Shown: positions 26,704-40,577 of the stretch, piece after piece | Position numbering within the stretch: the first letter of the stretch is position 1 | How the letters are laid out: each line of letters begins with the position of its first letter | From: Luscinia megarhynchos | Lineage: Eukaryota; Chordata; Aves; Passeriformes; Turdidae | NCBI GenBank assembly: GCA_034336665.1 | Contig: JAPFBE010000002.1 | Coordinates: 17,896,906 to 17,960,905, forward strand | Direction of reading: 5' to 3' | DNA: 64,000 bases | Translations under genes and position numbers: made by a program | The notes under the pieces: model-generated | The model's input: only the letters and a program-made list of their open reading frames with translations | Told to the model about the DNA's origin: nothing | Database searches by the model: none

Positions 26704-29700
26704 CTAATGGTGGTGCCCTCTGGGCTAAAGAACACAGCTGGTCATCAAACTGATCCACCTGCACAGCCTATGAAACAAGAAATGTGAGGAGGGACAACTT
26801 TTCATAACAGCATCTTAATGACTGAATAGAGCAGCAGCCCAGTCTCATACACAGACAGCACTGTAAACAATCTCCAAATGCAGCCTAGACAGTTCTTTTG
26901 GGCTTTTTTCTAAAATTCCTATTAAATGTGTGAAGCCTGTGCATTCCCTCAGAGCAGCCATAGCTGCTATAGCCCACCAACCCAGGCACGAGGGGTTCAG
27001 CAAGCACAAAAGTGCAGCTCTGTGGAAACGTCTTGGGCTACCTCATGCCAAGCTCCTGCTGCAGCACAGAGGCAGTGCTGTGGCTGAATCATCCATTTGG
27101 ATAACCTGGAGGCTGTCTGCACAGGATCCTGCTGCTCAGGGCTTAGTGCTTTTACTGTCCTGGCCCTTAGAGCTTAGGCAGATAACCTATGACTCAGCCC
27201 AGCAGGAGTGTATCCATAGCTGCAGATTTCACATTAGAATCCCTCTGCAACATAAACTTTTATGCCTTCTACAGATATTTCTAGATTGATTTTTCCAAAT
27301 TCCTCTCCTTCCTTAGAGAGACCCTGTTGAAATCCTTGTCACTCCAAAAACATCCTCTTTACTTTTGGATGCTGCTAGTCCCAGCTTATATGAGCAAAGC
27401 CAAGTTTGCTCTTAACTGGTGCAAAAGATTTTCAAAGTTAGTGCTTAGAGCATTTTCCTTTATGAAGTCTCAAGCTTCTGCTGGTTGATGGTCTTCTTCT
27501 GGCCATTTGAGAGCACTCCTATTTGCTTTTTCTCCATAGCCTCTTACTAGATAAAAAGAACACTTTCAAATAAAAAACTTTGTAAGTCAAAACACACATA
27601 TCTGAACACCATTATAAAGTGGCTCCCCAGGTCTTGAAACCCAGCTCTGGTTTGAGACATGAGCTCTTTATTCCAGTTTAGAGTAGAGTAATGCTTTGGA
27701 GTCTGACACAGGCCCGTTGTGACTCAGAATCAGCTACAGCACTGCCTCTTAGCAACACACACATCATGCATGTGAAAATTTCCATATGTTCAGTTATCAT
27801 TTTTAAAATGGGGTTTCCTGTTTGCTTTTTCAGAGAATGTTCTTCCTCATAAAGTCTGCAATCCACAAGCACTCTGCAGCTAGTCTGGACTTAATCTGAA
27901 ACACCACTTCCAGGTACCATCTTTAGGTCTGCTGTAAAATACATGCTTTTCTTCTTTTTAACCCAAGTACATTTTGAGTTCTTAGTGCACTGACTACTTG
28001 TTGCAACCAGCCTGTGCCTTTTTACCCCGTCAACATATGAGGAATGTTTTAGAGAGAAGTCCTCAAGAACTTACTATAATCAACTTGTTAGATTTACTTT
28101 CACCTCCTGAAGTTTTATTGAACTATTGTTGAACTTTTATTGATTCTACATTCTCCTATAAACAAAACAAGACAATGAAAGAAGAAAAGAGTCTTCGCTT
28201 CATGAGCCAAAATTTCATTCAGAGTGCTAAGCTTCAGAATGGCTAAATAGTTGGTGTTGTTTCCATATACACCTCTCCCTCTCACTTTTTGGCAGAATTT
28301 GTAGTTTTCTAGAAAGGCAGTCAACAAAAGACTGTTCTTCACACAGCTATCAATCTGGATACATCATTTGGCAAACTGCAATGCCTTTTAAGTTATTTTC
28401 TGTAAGGGAAGGTTGTGCTCTCTCCAGAAAGAATATTTGGCCAGTCACACAAGTCTCCAGGTTTCCAGTAAATTAGCTGATGAGTAACAGAGGTGGTTAC
28501 AGTAGCCTCTCTTTACTGCCTGTAGAAAACCTCCAACAATTTATTTGCAAGAGACTTGGCCGTGACCCAGAGCAGAGCTCTGAGAGCAAGGAGGCAGCTG
28601 CAAACCTAACTTGGACCAATACCTGGGCTTCGTGGAAGTGGTTTAAGAAAGATGCATACAGTCATGTGGTATTTTAAATAACTGCGAACAATTTCTGAAA
28701 TAGAAACACTGAAAACGACTTTTTTTTAAAAAAATAAGGGAGACAGAAGCTCAGACTTTTGTTCAGTTTTTCAATGATAGTCCAATATATGGTGTACTGC
28801 AGAATGTTGTGATTGCCCCTCATGCTCTGGCATCATGAGGGAAAAATCCATTATTTGAGGCTCCCCACAGCAAGGCTGTGGCTGGTAGTGTGGCTACAGA
28901 GGGAACCTGAAGGGGGTGTGTTTTCCTTGTTTCTCCTTGCTATGGCTAGAAGAAATAAGAGCCTCGACAGGGAGGAAATTTGAGTCTGCTGCTCAGGTAC
29001 CTTCTGTTTGGAAATAGGTGAGTTGGGAAAGAGTGTGAATTTTCCCAGGGCCTCTCTCCCTGTGGATGCAGAGCAGGCAGGCAGTGCCTGGGGTACTTTA
29101 CATCTCCTGGCATGACCTTCGAGTCTCTCCATTATGACAGTCCACCAAGGGATTGTCTCCCTCCTGAAGCAACCTGTCCTCACACCACATCATGGCTAAG
29201 GAGTCTTGCCAGCCCCAGCAGAAGCTGTGTACATCTATTACCAGACAGAAGGCACAAACATACTGCAGCTGTAGCAAAGGAAGGAGCAGTGCCTGGGCCT
29301 TACTGGAGTTTCTAATATCAGCTTGATCTAAGACTTCTCTTCCTCTACCAGTCTAAAACTATGAACCATGCAGAAACCTAAAGATGAAATTATTTTGCCA
29401 TTTTGGAATTCACAAGTTTCCTTCTCTTATTTGTCAGTGAGTGTATGCTGGCAGTAAAGAGCAGGGTCCAGACTGCAGAGGCAGTGGCAGATACCTAAAC
29501 AGAAGTTCTTTGGCTACAAGAGATAAAACTCTGATGTCTCCCCCTAATCATCCCCCTAGTCCTCCCTCTGCTGAGACTGACAATTAATGCAACAATTAAC
29601 AGGACTCAGAATGCGATAGCTCAGTATAAGATTTTGTACTGTTACATTTTTCCTTTGTCAAATACACTAATATAACAAACCCTATCAGTTCATTAATAGA

Positions 29701-30981
29701 TCACCTACAGAAGCAGAAGAATCTATACAGGCAAAGCACCATTTCCTTCGTCATCTTGAAGTTCAGAACACCAGACAAAGAGTTTGACAGCTGTTGGTTG
29801 AGTGCTTCACCTCAGAAGGGTTTGTTATACAAATTTACAATCTAAGTACAAACAATAAATGACAAACTTCAAGGCAGATTAGCTTGCTGGCCACGTACCT
29901 TGTTGCCTTTGTCCCTTGTCTCTCCAGGATCCCATTAGAAGAGAAAATCATTAGAAAATAGCATTTGAAATGGCTCTCAATGTCCTTCATGCAGCACATT
30001 CTATTTTTCTCCTCACCATATTTCAACCACATGTCTCAAGTTTCTGTTTCCTAAACGACTCTGTCAAGCTCCCCCCAAACATGTTTATAGGCCACATTTT
30101 AAAAAGAAACACATTTTAAATTAAGGGTCGTATGACTAGAACTTGAGGAAGCATCTGCAGTTTGCTTTTGCAAATGTTCTGTGGTGAGGTAAAGAATTAT
30201 TTTTTTCAAGCTTTACAGAAAAAAAATTTCTTTCTGGAAATGTTTTCTGGGAAGAGTTTCTTTCATTTGATAATGCTTTTGATTAGAGAATGAATATCCA
30301 AAATATTTGTGTGGGAGAGGCAGGAAAACATCAATTTTTTAGCATAATTTTATGCATCAGTAGAATTAGGAAAAACACAGCCATTCTCCCTAGCCTTATG
30401 GCTCCTTATCACTCACATATTCCTCATTTCAGGGGACATAATTTGGTTTAATATCAAGATATCTATCAAAACAAAGAAATTGATGTTCCCTCCTAATGTT
30501 CCAGATGTAACTAATTTCAACTCTAAAGATTGGGAAAGTGTAATCTTGAATTAAATTAACAGACTTATTTCCATGAGACTTTGAGATTCCTGTCTGGATG
30601 GTTCTTTGTGGGTCCTTTTCCTCTCTTTTTGGATTTTTATCATATGTTATATTATTTATTTGGGTCTTAGAAGATTAAGAAGTATGTCTAGGCCTCAACA
30701 CCATGGTGCCTGAGTGTCTCCTAAATTATTAAAAACAGATATAGCAACAACATGAACATCTATTTTATGTATAGTGCAACCATTAGTACTCTGACCCCAG
30801 TTCAGAAAAGGACATATATTCAGAAAAAAACCCCAAATAATGTATGTCTAACTAAATATTTGTATGAAGCACATTGAAGTGGCAAGTTCAAGAGCATAAT
30901 TGGAGCTAAACAAGATGTTTCTGTGAACCATATATTTCATCATATATTCAACTACCATTGCCACATGAAAATAGAACAGAT
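26704..30981. other. Non-coding intergenic DNA
   Basis: The 26.9-27.3 kb part has a longer open frame on the plus strand (about 119 codons), but its translation is unlike any family I know and no splice context supports it. Confidence 0.55.
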
Positions 30982-31077
30982 TAGATATAGATATAGATAT
31001 AGATATAGATATAGATATAGATATAGATATAGATATAGATATAGATATAGATATAGATATAGATATAGATAGATATA
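30982..31077. repeat. Hexanucleotide microsatellite (TATAGA)n, about 16 units
   Basis: This is an almost perfect run of the 6-bp unit tatagat over about 96 bp, ending in a one-off gatagata slip. On the minus strand it reads as an Ile-Ser repeat in one frame, which is an artefact of the repeat. The high purity suggests it is polymorphic. Confidence 0.97.
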
Positions 31078-34000
31078 ACAATGCTATTGGTATTGAATGA
31101 AATATAATTTGGGACCACTTTCAATACTTAGCCTTTAAATGATACATGAACAAAAATTTTCTTTTTATCTAACTGCTTCTTGCAGGAGTTTTATCTTTCT
31201 TCAGTGTCACTTATTCTGATGGTTATGTGTAAATGGAACTAAGAATAAATAGTCCATTTATTCCAGCCACAGGAGCAAAACCCAGAAGAAAAAATTTGAG
31301 GTTTAAATTAGTGACAAGTGAATTAAAATTATAATTTCCAAGAATGATTTCTGGTCTTCTGAAACTGTTAAAGATTAAATCATGCATTGATTTATATTGG
31401 CTTACAACATCTCTGTCAGTTGCAGAAAAGGATCAGTAATCAAAGAGATTATTTCTACAAGGAACTAAAACCAAACTAAACTCCAAACTATACAGTAATA
31501 AAACAACTGACAGCCATATAGAATTCAGTGGCTCTTAGGAACCAGTAATTCAGTTTGAAGTTGTTGCACATAGTTATAAAGCTTTTGGCTTTGCAGCAGC
31601 CCAATCTGGTTGAAAACAAATATTGGTTTCCTTTCTGTATTTTTCTAGTTACAAAGCCATGCACTCCATCCAAATAAAACTGCCACTGGTTTGCTAAAAA
31701 TCTGTTCCATCTCAGTTATTTTGTCCCTATGTTTCTAAGGAAATAATGCACATCAGTGATTTTCACTCTGTCTCTAGAGACCCTTATAGGTCTGCAGTCA
31801 AATTTTAAGGTATTTAAAAACAGCAATTCAGAAAAGCATTTCTATCACTAATCACCTTTAATTTGGGGATTTAGGGGCTGTTGTCTTCCTGGAAAAAAAC
31901 TGGTGGCCTGCCAACAGTAAAATAAATCTCAGTTTTTTTCTATGTACCTTTTATTTGTACATCTCCACCCACACACATCCATTTTCCCATCCAGGTGCAG
32001 CAGTGAGATTCACATCCCCATCCCTGGGACATTTGCACATGTTTCCCTGTCACATCCTCTAGCTCAGCCAGGTTACAGCATTTGCACTTCTCCTTGAGGC
32101 TGCGAGTAGCTACCAAAGTCCTACCACTCACCATCTTGACTCTGAAGCCAGCATTGGTCTGATCCCAAATTTTGGGGAGATGAACTTCACTTTCTGACAT
32201 GGGAAAAAAAAAAAAACCCTCACATGGAGCCACTAGATGGCACTTTCAAGACATGGTTTTGCACTTTCTGTCCAGCTAGTTACCCATCTGGGTCTGAATC
32301 CCAAGGTGCACTGTAAACCTTCCAATTTATTTTATCTATTTGCTAAACAATAAATGCTGCTCTCTGAAACTTACAGTGATTGCCCTTAACAACAGACATA
32401 CTTTAAACAGAAAAAGCAAAACTACTTTTTCACAAAGGATGGAGTTTCTCCTCCTTTTCCCCATGCCATCATCCTCTCTGGAACACAAAATCATCAATAT
32501 ATAACTGTGGGTTATATGTTGTTATGACATCCAATAGCCCTTGTAACACATCTAGGGAGAGAAACAACACAACTTCTCAACAGATCAGATACATGGTATA
32601 GTGGATGCAGCAGTCTCCTTTCTTGTTTAGAAACTAATCAAGAGCCCAGGTTTTCCAGCCATGAGAATAGAAAATCCATTGTATTTGAGTATATTTTGTA
32701 TGCCTCTTTCTCCTTTTATCCTCCCTCAGGCATCCATTCCAGAGGCAACATTGATAAAGGAACTCAGTTTTAAAAAAACAAGAAAATGGAAAAACCTGTT
32801 TTAGGCAATCAGCTCTTCCAGGGCAGGACTGGCTGCCTCTTTGTGTTTCTCTAGCACTCAGCACCATGACAGTGCACATCCAGTGAGGTCTCAAAACTTT
32901 CCTGTGGATGATTATGTAAAAAATAATTCCATCACAGAACATCAAAGGTGTTGCTAATTGCTATTAGAAGTTTAAAGACTAATTCTTTTACCTCAGGGTA
33001 GAAAGGAAGGAAAGATGTTACCATTGCAAGAGAGGGTCACCACCTGTTTAGCTTCTCTATCTGAGGGTTTCAAACAAAGATAACCTTGCAACACCTGAAA
33101 AAAAGAAACTGTTAGGTGCTGCTATTCAGAATTCAATGCCATGGACTGAAATTTTCTAGTTTTACTTTTACTTTCATCACTCATTGCCTGTTCCTGTCTA
33201 CCAACAATCTGTCAGCAGACACTTCCAGTTCTCGAATCTTGTTAATTTTTAGAACTCTGGAAACACAGTACATGGAATTGGATGGGGCTTCATGGTTCTG
33301 GGTGGTTTTGTTTTCATGTCACTAGGAAGACTGCTGTTATAAAAGCAGTGTGACCTCAACTCTTGCAGCATTTTCTGCAGATGGCGTAAAATGGATAATC
33401 CTTGGCAGTATCTGTAGTACAGTATGTATTTGGTTGCTTGAGATACTGGAAATGTATTAATTAAATGTGTTAATTAATGTAATTAAGCTCTGGGGCAAAA
33501 GTTCCCATAGTTCAGACTTCATGGTCAAGAAAAGAGAAAGAGGACAGCTGTGTTTGTGAACCAGACAAAGCGTTTTTCCGCTGAGGTAGCTTTTTGGATG
33601 GCACATAGAAATCTTGTTAACCATGCTAGTCTGGTTAATCTGCAAGGATTGGAAACTTTTGTTAGCAAGGAAGCATTTTAAGTGTCTTCCAGAGTATTTG
33701 CATTGCACAAACATGAGGAAAGACAGGTTTTATGAAAATATGAATGTCACACACAGAAACAAACAAACAAACAAAAATGCTAAAAGAACCTCTGCAGGTG
33801 CACAGTTGAGCAAGTAAGCATCAAGAAATACCAGAATTAAGGCTATTTATGGACCATTAGTTTAGTTCCTTTGAGTCTACAAATTCTGGTAGTCTTTAAT
33901 TTCATTATAATAGGCTGGTGGTATTTCTTTCCATGTCAACACTGTTTTATTGAAAATATATAATAGATTATCATGCTATTTTGTTACCAATGTATATTTT

Positions 34001-36529
34001 GTTTGCTGTCATTTGATGTATGATCCTTACTTGTTGCATGTTATTTTAATCCTTCTAAGAATTAGCTCACCAACCTTTCTAAAGTATTTGTTTTTAAATA
34101 AATAAATGAATAAATAATTTATTTTCATAAGCTCTGTGGAAATAGATGGTTAATAAGACAAGGGATCTTACAGATTGGTCATGAAGCAGAGGTTAAAAAC
34201 ATTTATTCTGGCTGCTTAGATGAAATTCCTACAACATGATTTTTGCATATTTACCATTATATGTCAGTTTACATGGTCAAGCAGAATTCTCCTGGTGTTC
34301 TTGTAGTAGGTTAAATAGAAACCCTTATTTTTATCATGTGTTCTGAGTGACTCATTAGCATCAAGACTAGAAGAAGCAAACAATTTCAATGGAGAATAAT
34401 ATACATCATAATCTAATATCTTTTCTCCTCTTCCAACCTTTTGCTTGATTTCCTAACGTGCATACACATGACAAAAAAGAGAAATGCAGACATCAAATCA
34501 CATCTTCGTTACATGGCCTTGACAGAAAAAATGTCACAATAGGAAAGCTGATATTTTCTTTGTGGATCAGCCCTAAAGGCAGCTGCAACATTAGCCTTTG
34601 TCTGTAAAATAGCAATCCTCTGAAATGACCTTTAGGTGAAGATACAAACTCCTTTACCCATTCAAAATTAACCAGTTTTGCTCACCAGTCTGTATCATAC
34701 ACTTGTCCTGATTTCTTGTTGCCATATTTTCTGTCATTCTAGATTCCTCAGCTACTATGACTGCTTTTGAGTTTTCATATTGGTTCCTTTTCTCTTTGCC
34801 CAAACTTTGCCTGATTTTTCTGTTCCTACTAACTTCTCCATTTAAGCTGCCTCCTACAATCCTACCAATGACTCCCAATCTAACTCTCCAACACTAGGCT
34901 TGTTCAATCTCAATGTCTCTGCCTTTGTAATGCATTTATTTGTCTTCTTCCCTGGATTTCTCAGGGAAAATATTCCTCTAAAGTATGCATAAAAGAGAAA
35001 AATCGTTTCAGGATTTGCCAGGTATATCCCACAACTTGGGACAGTTGGTCTATTGTGGCATCTCAAGCCTTACTTTTTAGTTAAACTACGTTCTACACGC
35101 ATGGATTATTTTCATTAGAATATGAATTCTTAAATTTAGTGTTCTGTACTTACTTCAAAATCACAGTTGTCAATAATTTATTTTAACTGTCCTGACTGTC
35201 CCTATGTGTAAAAGAAACCTGAGGAGAGGAATCTTTGAATACAGAATAAGCTGGTGCCCTTGAGTCATCTCACCACTTTGCATTGATCACTAGTTTAACC
35301 CTTGACTTTTTTACACCTTGAATAGAATATGATACCAATCAAACCACAATGCCCAGCTGCAAAGAAAGTACAAAGGGTTTGGGATGTCATTAATATGGAG
35401 GGGAGAGGAATCTCTGTCGATGCATATCTTACTTCTGCAGCATTTTCATGCAAAGTTACTGATAATATTGTACATCCTTTGTATTTTGGAATTTGTTCTG
35501 TGGAAGTCATCAGACTTGGAGCAATGTCTTAAAATTACATCATCTACTCATATTCTCCATTATTATCTTCTCACCATTGTTTTTGCTGTCAAGACAGTCA
35601 TTGTGCAATTTGGTAATTGAATAAGACCTATGATAATTAACAATAATAGGAGGTGACACAGGATAATGCAGGAAACACAAAAGTCTAAAGAGCAAGAAGT
35701 CATTCTATACAAGACAAAAATTATGATACCAAATAGAATTTTCTTTCTCCTGCATATGATTCCTAAAGGTAGAATTAAGAGATCAAATAAAATGATACAA
35801 AGAATCAAGTTTTATGGATCTTTTTCTTTGGAAGAGTGAAAATAAGTTTGTTTGCTTGTGGTTTTGTTGTTTGGGTTTTTTTAAAAAAGAAAATACTAGT
35901 GTCTAACTGACATGTGAGTAAAAGTGGCCAAGTTAAAAATTTCATTCCAGATTGAATGGCTGGAAATGGCTGAATGGCTCTGAAATTCTGTTCTCTCCAA
36001 ATCAGCGCCCTAGGTACTGAAACATTCTGCTTATTTAAGAACAGAGTTTGAACAAACTACTATTGAGAAATATTACTACATAAAGGGAATGACTAGCACG
36101 TCTCATAAAAAATGCTTTGGTGTGCAAAATTGTTTCATTGTAGAGGAAAGATTATTATCTTTAGCATGAACAGCTGTGACTCAGTCTGAGTAAGCAGAGT
36201 CTGAGTGAAAAACAAAAAGCAAATTCAGGGAAACTAGGTTTTATCTGCTAAGGACCAATCTATTTTGGTTCAAGTTTCATTTATATCATCAGGTTATTGG
36301 AGGACACAAAGCTCTAAAGATGTGGCTTGCGTGTTACAGCATATCTCCTGTTCCTTCTCTGGATATCTGTCTTCATTAATTTCACACATTACAAAAGGAA
36401 TTGCCACATCCATTCCAAGAGAGAAATTATGCAGTAAACAACACAGAAGCAAGGGTGAGGACTTCTCACAGCCCTGGCAAGTGCAGTACGCCAGGCTGCC
36501 ATCAGCCATGAGGACACCAGCGTCACATC
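31078..36529. other. Non-coding, very AT-rich intergenic DNA
   Basis: This includes taaataaat and ttaattaa runs (33460-33490, 34095-34125). Hydrophobic frames such as the one at 35563-35808 reflect T-rich composition. Confidence 0.6.
33756..33776. repeat. Short (AAAC)n run
   Basis: About five units of aaac. Similar impure AAAC-rich runs occur at 1336-1372. Confidence 0.7.
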
Positions 36530-36672
36530 CCATGAAGGAAGGATTGCGGGAGTCGCGGGTACCCTTTGGGGGGACCGCAGCTCCTCCGCCCGCTCCCGGG
36601 TTCAGCACCAGGGACAGCGACAGCGCCCGCCCCGCCGCCCCCGGGAGCGGAGAACTTGTTCGCCTACACGTG
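36530..36672. promoter_or_regulatory. Short CpG-rich patch
   Basis: About 16 CpG dinucleotides lie in about 140 bp of otherwise AT-rich sequence, including a cgccccgccgcccccgggagcg core of GC-box-like motifs. Open frames cross it on both strands without recognisable products. It is too short for a typical housekeeping island and may be a small unmethylated regulatory element. Confidence 0.45.
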
Positions 36673-39437
36673 TAAGGGCATATATACACATATATCAGCA
36701 AAACATGCCAGAAAAGTAAATTAAATATTTTGTATTTGAAATAAGGCTGGATTAAAAGCATTCTGTGAATCTTAAAAGTCCTTTGTCGTTTCAGCTATTC
36801 AGTGAGATACAGGCAATATTCTTCTGAGAGGGGGTTTAATGCTTTCTTCTTATAAGAAACAGTAGCGAAAAAACACAGAAAATCATACATACCAGTTAAA
36901 TCTTAAATCCCTTACCATGCTGAGGTGAAGTATGGCTCAAGGGGCAAGGTCTGAACAGAGGAGCTAAGAGGGTCAGATATGTTTGCTTTTCGGAAGCAGG
37001 TATTTCTCACCATTTTGAGACTTGCCATAGGCCTGGCTGGAGCACAAAGATCAACACACAACAGTTGCCAAAACTCCCGTGAAAAACCATTATACCAGAG
37101 AAAGGACAACCCAAGAAAACCAGAAAATATACGCAGAAGTGCAGCTATGAATGGCAAGTGTTAAAAGAAAAATCATTACCACGTGTGGAATTACTGATAC
37201 ATATCTGACCAGTCCCTTTAGGGACCACTAACGGCAAAATTACCTCTGGCTTGAGTACAAAGGAATAATACAACTTCTAGTTTCCTTTTTTAATATAATG
37301 TACTACTTATAAGCCTGTTTATATCTCCATTCTGAATATTATCCTCAAAATTCAATGTAGAAGACAGTATGACTTTTACATAATTTATCTTAGTGACAGA
37401 ATCTTACAAAAAGACTTCCTGAAGTGTATTTAGACTATATAATTTTCAACTGATCTTTCATTCTTATAGGCATCTATTTCCATGTCATATGGCAAGCTGG
37501 TGATATTCATTTATTAAGCTAATGTTTATGGTGTGACAGTAAATTAGACACCTTATGTGACTGAAAAGAACAAAGGTATCACATATTTTGCATGTGAAGA
37601 GATGGGCAAATGTGTTTATTCTTCTAACTTCCAGCTAGAAAAAAGGAAACTAGAGGAAGAAAAAAAAAGATGCAAATAACTCATCCTGCTGTTCTGTAAT
37701 CACTCTGATTAAGGGTGGACCTGCCTGCACAGTCACCAGTGTGGGACAGACGCTTGTCCTTCCCCTGCAGTAGAAGCTAGATACAGCGATGAATCTTGGT
37801 TTTCTAGACACTGGCACTGGTTTGACAACATACAGGATAGCTGATGAGCAATCAGCATGTGAGCAGGCTCGCTGAGATTTGCACCTGGGAATATTCAGGC
37901 CAGTTTTATTCAATCTAGTAGAAGCTGGAAGGACTATTCAAGAAGTGCTTTCACTTGGAACCATGATCAGGGACTGCAAACGATCCGTGAAACAAAACGG
38001 CTGCAACAAAGCCTTGTCTACTCTAAGAGGTGATTCTAGTTCTTCTACCTCAGTAACGATTTTCTGTTCAACTCTCCACTCTCTAGGCAAGTAAGAAATA
38101 AGCCAAAATTTAATTCACACACTTTCCACCAGAGCCACAGCACTGGACCCCCTTCTGCTCACTCCTTCAACATTCATTTCAGCAGTTCCCACATCAATGC
38201 AAAGTGCTGAGTTTAACAGCCTGATTTAAACAGCCTTCTACCAGACATCCCATTTTAAAATTAATGGAAATGAAATGGAAATATTTTCATGTCCCAAGGG
38301 AGAGTACCCAGACAGATTGATAATCTGCAAGGCAAAACTGTACCTCAAAAGCTATTTTCTGTGACACACACACCTGGGACATAGCACAGATTACTATGCA
38401 CTGCCAACTTTGGTGGACTACTTGGGTAAGCATATGCTCCTCATGTATTACAAAATCATATACACACACACATGCATATATATATACATATGAACACACA
38501 GAAAAAGTAGATATACTTACATATATATGTACGTATCTCTTGTTAGGACATACATGGCAAAAGAAAAAAAATATCTTAAGTGGAGATTGTACAAATCAAG
38601 TGACTGCTACAAATAGCTGTAAACTGTTGGCTTTTTGGACCTCTAGCCCAAAAGGGTAACCTGTTACCAAATAGTTACAGGGTCCAAAACATTACCAGCC
38701 TGGAACAAAACTAGGAAACAGAAAGTCACTGCTTAAAGTTGTAACTAACCCTGTGACTTTCCTACATATGAAGGTAACGGGTAAGTCGCTGCCATTTCAG
38801 AATTTTAGGCTACTGTGCCTGAAATAATTTGTTTCAGTAAGTTTTGTTCCACTTATAAAGAAAATTATTTCAGAGAACCACTGTATCATTAAAGTTGCCT
38901 GTTTTCATCACTGTGTTGATCTCCATTCATGCTCAAAGGCAACAAAGCACTTAAACATGTACATAATTTAAAACATGTCTCCTAGATCCTTGGTATCTTA
39001 ATTCAAAATTAAAACTGGAAGTGGTTCAATGAATCAGTGCTTCCAACAGGAGACAACTCCTTTCTTCCTCCCAACCTTTTAAGAAGAAAACAAGGCCACC
39101 CCTCTTACACTTCAGAAGGACATTAAAGAAAGTGACAATCAAATAAGAGGCAAAATAGAGCTTCAGTTAAGAAACCTGCCAAGCAAAGAGAAAGTCACTT
39201 GCAACTTAATGAAACAGCAGAAAGGAATCCCCAAGTCCAGTGTTGTTAAAGTGTAAGATAGGGCATATCAGAAGAAATAACATGCAGGAATTGTTAGGCT
39301 CCTATAGCCATCTAGAGGAAGAGCTGGTTCACATAAATCTAGCTTTCACTGAAACTATATTAAAATTTCTTCTAAAAATGCATTATCAAACATTTTCATA
39401 TTTTATCTCATAAGTCATTGAAAGTTATTGTGCCTCC
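36673..39437. other. Non-coding, AT-rich intergenic DNA
   Basis: I see no exon or mobile element here apart from the simple repeat at 38455-38535. Confidence 0.6.
38455..38535. repeat. Impure CA/TA-rich simple repeat
   Basis: This is a mixed run of cacaca, tatata and acatatatatgta motifs, low in complexity and without clean period. Confidence 0.7.
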
Positions 39438-39604
39438 AGTGTCTGGTTGCCCAGAGAGGTTGTGGAGCCTCCACCCTCAAAGATACTCAAAAACCTGATC
39501 ATGGTTCCAGGCAGCCTGCTGTAAACAAACCCAATTGTTTTGGGAGGTTGGACCAGATGATGTCCAGAGTTCCCTTCCAACCTCAATTAACCTGTTATTT
39601 ATGT
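39438..39604 (+). mobile_element. CR1 LINE 3' end, older subfamily
   Basis: The match to CR1 includes ggttgcccagagaggttgtg near the start and ggttggaccagatgatgtcc, then cccttccaacctca, near the end. It is about 165 bp long and 5'-truncated. Confidence 0.88.
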
Positions 39605-40216
39605 CATTAAATGAATGCTAGTGATTGAGTTCAACCTGAACTTGTTTGTATATAACCAAAGAGATTTTCACTGAGACTTCTGGATGCATTTGCCAAGTGG
39701 CAAACCACTAGACACAAAAAGCAGGCATTGAAAATTACCAAAATCACATTTTACCTGAAACCATTTTCTATTATGCTTTAAATTTCCTAGATGTTGGAAT
39801 TTTGTCAAATTCAATCTTCATCTGTATCTCTGTATATACATAAAAACACTGCTCAGTAAAGGTATTAGATCAAAAACAAAACTAAGATTTTGAACTTGCC
39901 TGTAGTTTTTCACAAAGTCAAACAAAGAAACCATATATCTCAGCAGCTTTCGAAATCAGACACTCTTCCTCTGTGTTCATAAAAGGTTCTGTGTAACTTT
40001 CTCCTGTAGATAGGAATGTCTAGTCTTGCTGCCAGTTGAACGTGGTTACTCACATTCCTGACTAGATTTACGGTTCCTATACACTGGGGAAAACTGTAAC
40101 TCAATTCCTTCTTTTAACTTACAATTTGAGTGTCTTCAACAATGTTATTTTTTCATAAATGATCAAACATTAGATAGGCAAGCGCAAAAATAATTCATGA
40201 AAAAATGATGATAACA
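39605..40216. other. Non-coding AT-rich DNA left of the direct repeat
   Basis: This is ordinary AT-rich sequence between a CR1 tail and the left direct repeat. It has no counterpart next to the right copy. Confidence 0.55.
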
Positions 40217-40577
40217 TGTTTTTACATAATATATTTTCAAGCTTATCCAATTACATTTTTTAAAAAAAGAAAACAAAACAACCCCCCCAAAACCTTATTA
40301 GGCACATTGTTAAAACAATGAAGGAATGTTTGAGGGGTAATATTTTTTCCTAAGCTTATTCAGTTACAGAAACCATTTGGTTTCTGATAGTCCTGTTTTT
40401 TGTTATTTTTATTCTCATGGTATTTTGCTGAACTATTACACTTTTTGTAAGCGATCTTCAGGTCTCACCACTGATTTTAAAAATAATTGTAATTCAGGTA
40501 AGTGCCTAAGCCTAGTACTTCCAGTTGGCATGCACTCAAGCCCTGCTTGTTCTAGATATTAAAACTGAGATGGTAGA
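40217..40577 (+). repeat. Direct repeat, left copy, flanking the MROH block
   Basis: This stretch of about 360 bp reappears in the same orientation at 48574-48931. Shared blocks include tttttacata followed by atattttcaag, then cctaagcttattcagt / cccaagcttattcagt, actttttgtaa, attttaaaaataattgtaatt, cctagtacttcc and ttggcatgcac. Over the best 120 bp I count roughly 17% differences, many of them C/T or G/A. The two copies bracket the MROH gene. Confidence 0.85.

Noticed and set aside
26930..27289. 119-codon plus-strand frame as a gene
   Set aside because: It has no recognisable family, no clear ATG context and no partner exons, and lies next to CR1 debris.
30848..31081. Minus-strand frame with a long Ile-Ser repeat
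   Set aside because: It is the translation of the hexamer microsatellite and has no other support.
35563..35808. Hydrophobic minus-strand frame resembling a membrane protein
   Set aside because: T-rich codons give Ile/Leu/Phe strings by chance in AT-rich DNA, and there is no conserved motif.
36265..36761. 136- and 155-codon frames on opposite strands around 36.5 kb
   Set aside because: They mirror each other over the CpG-rich patch and have no recognisable domain or splice context.
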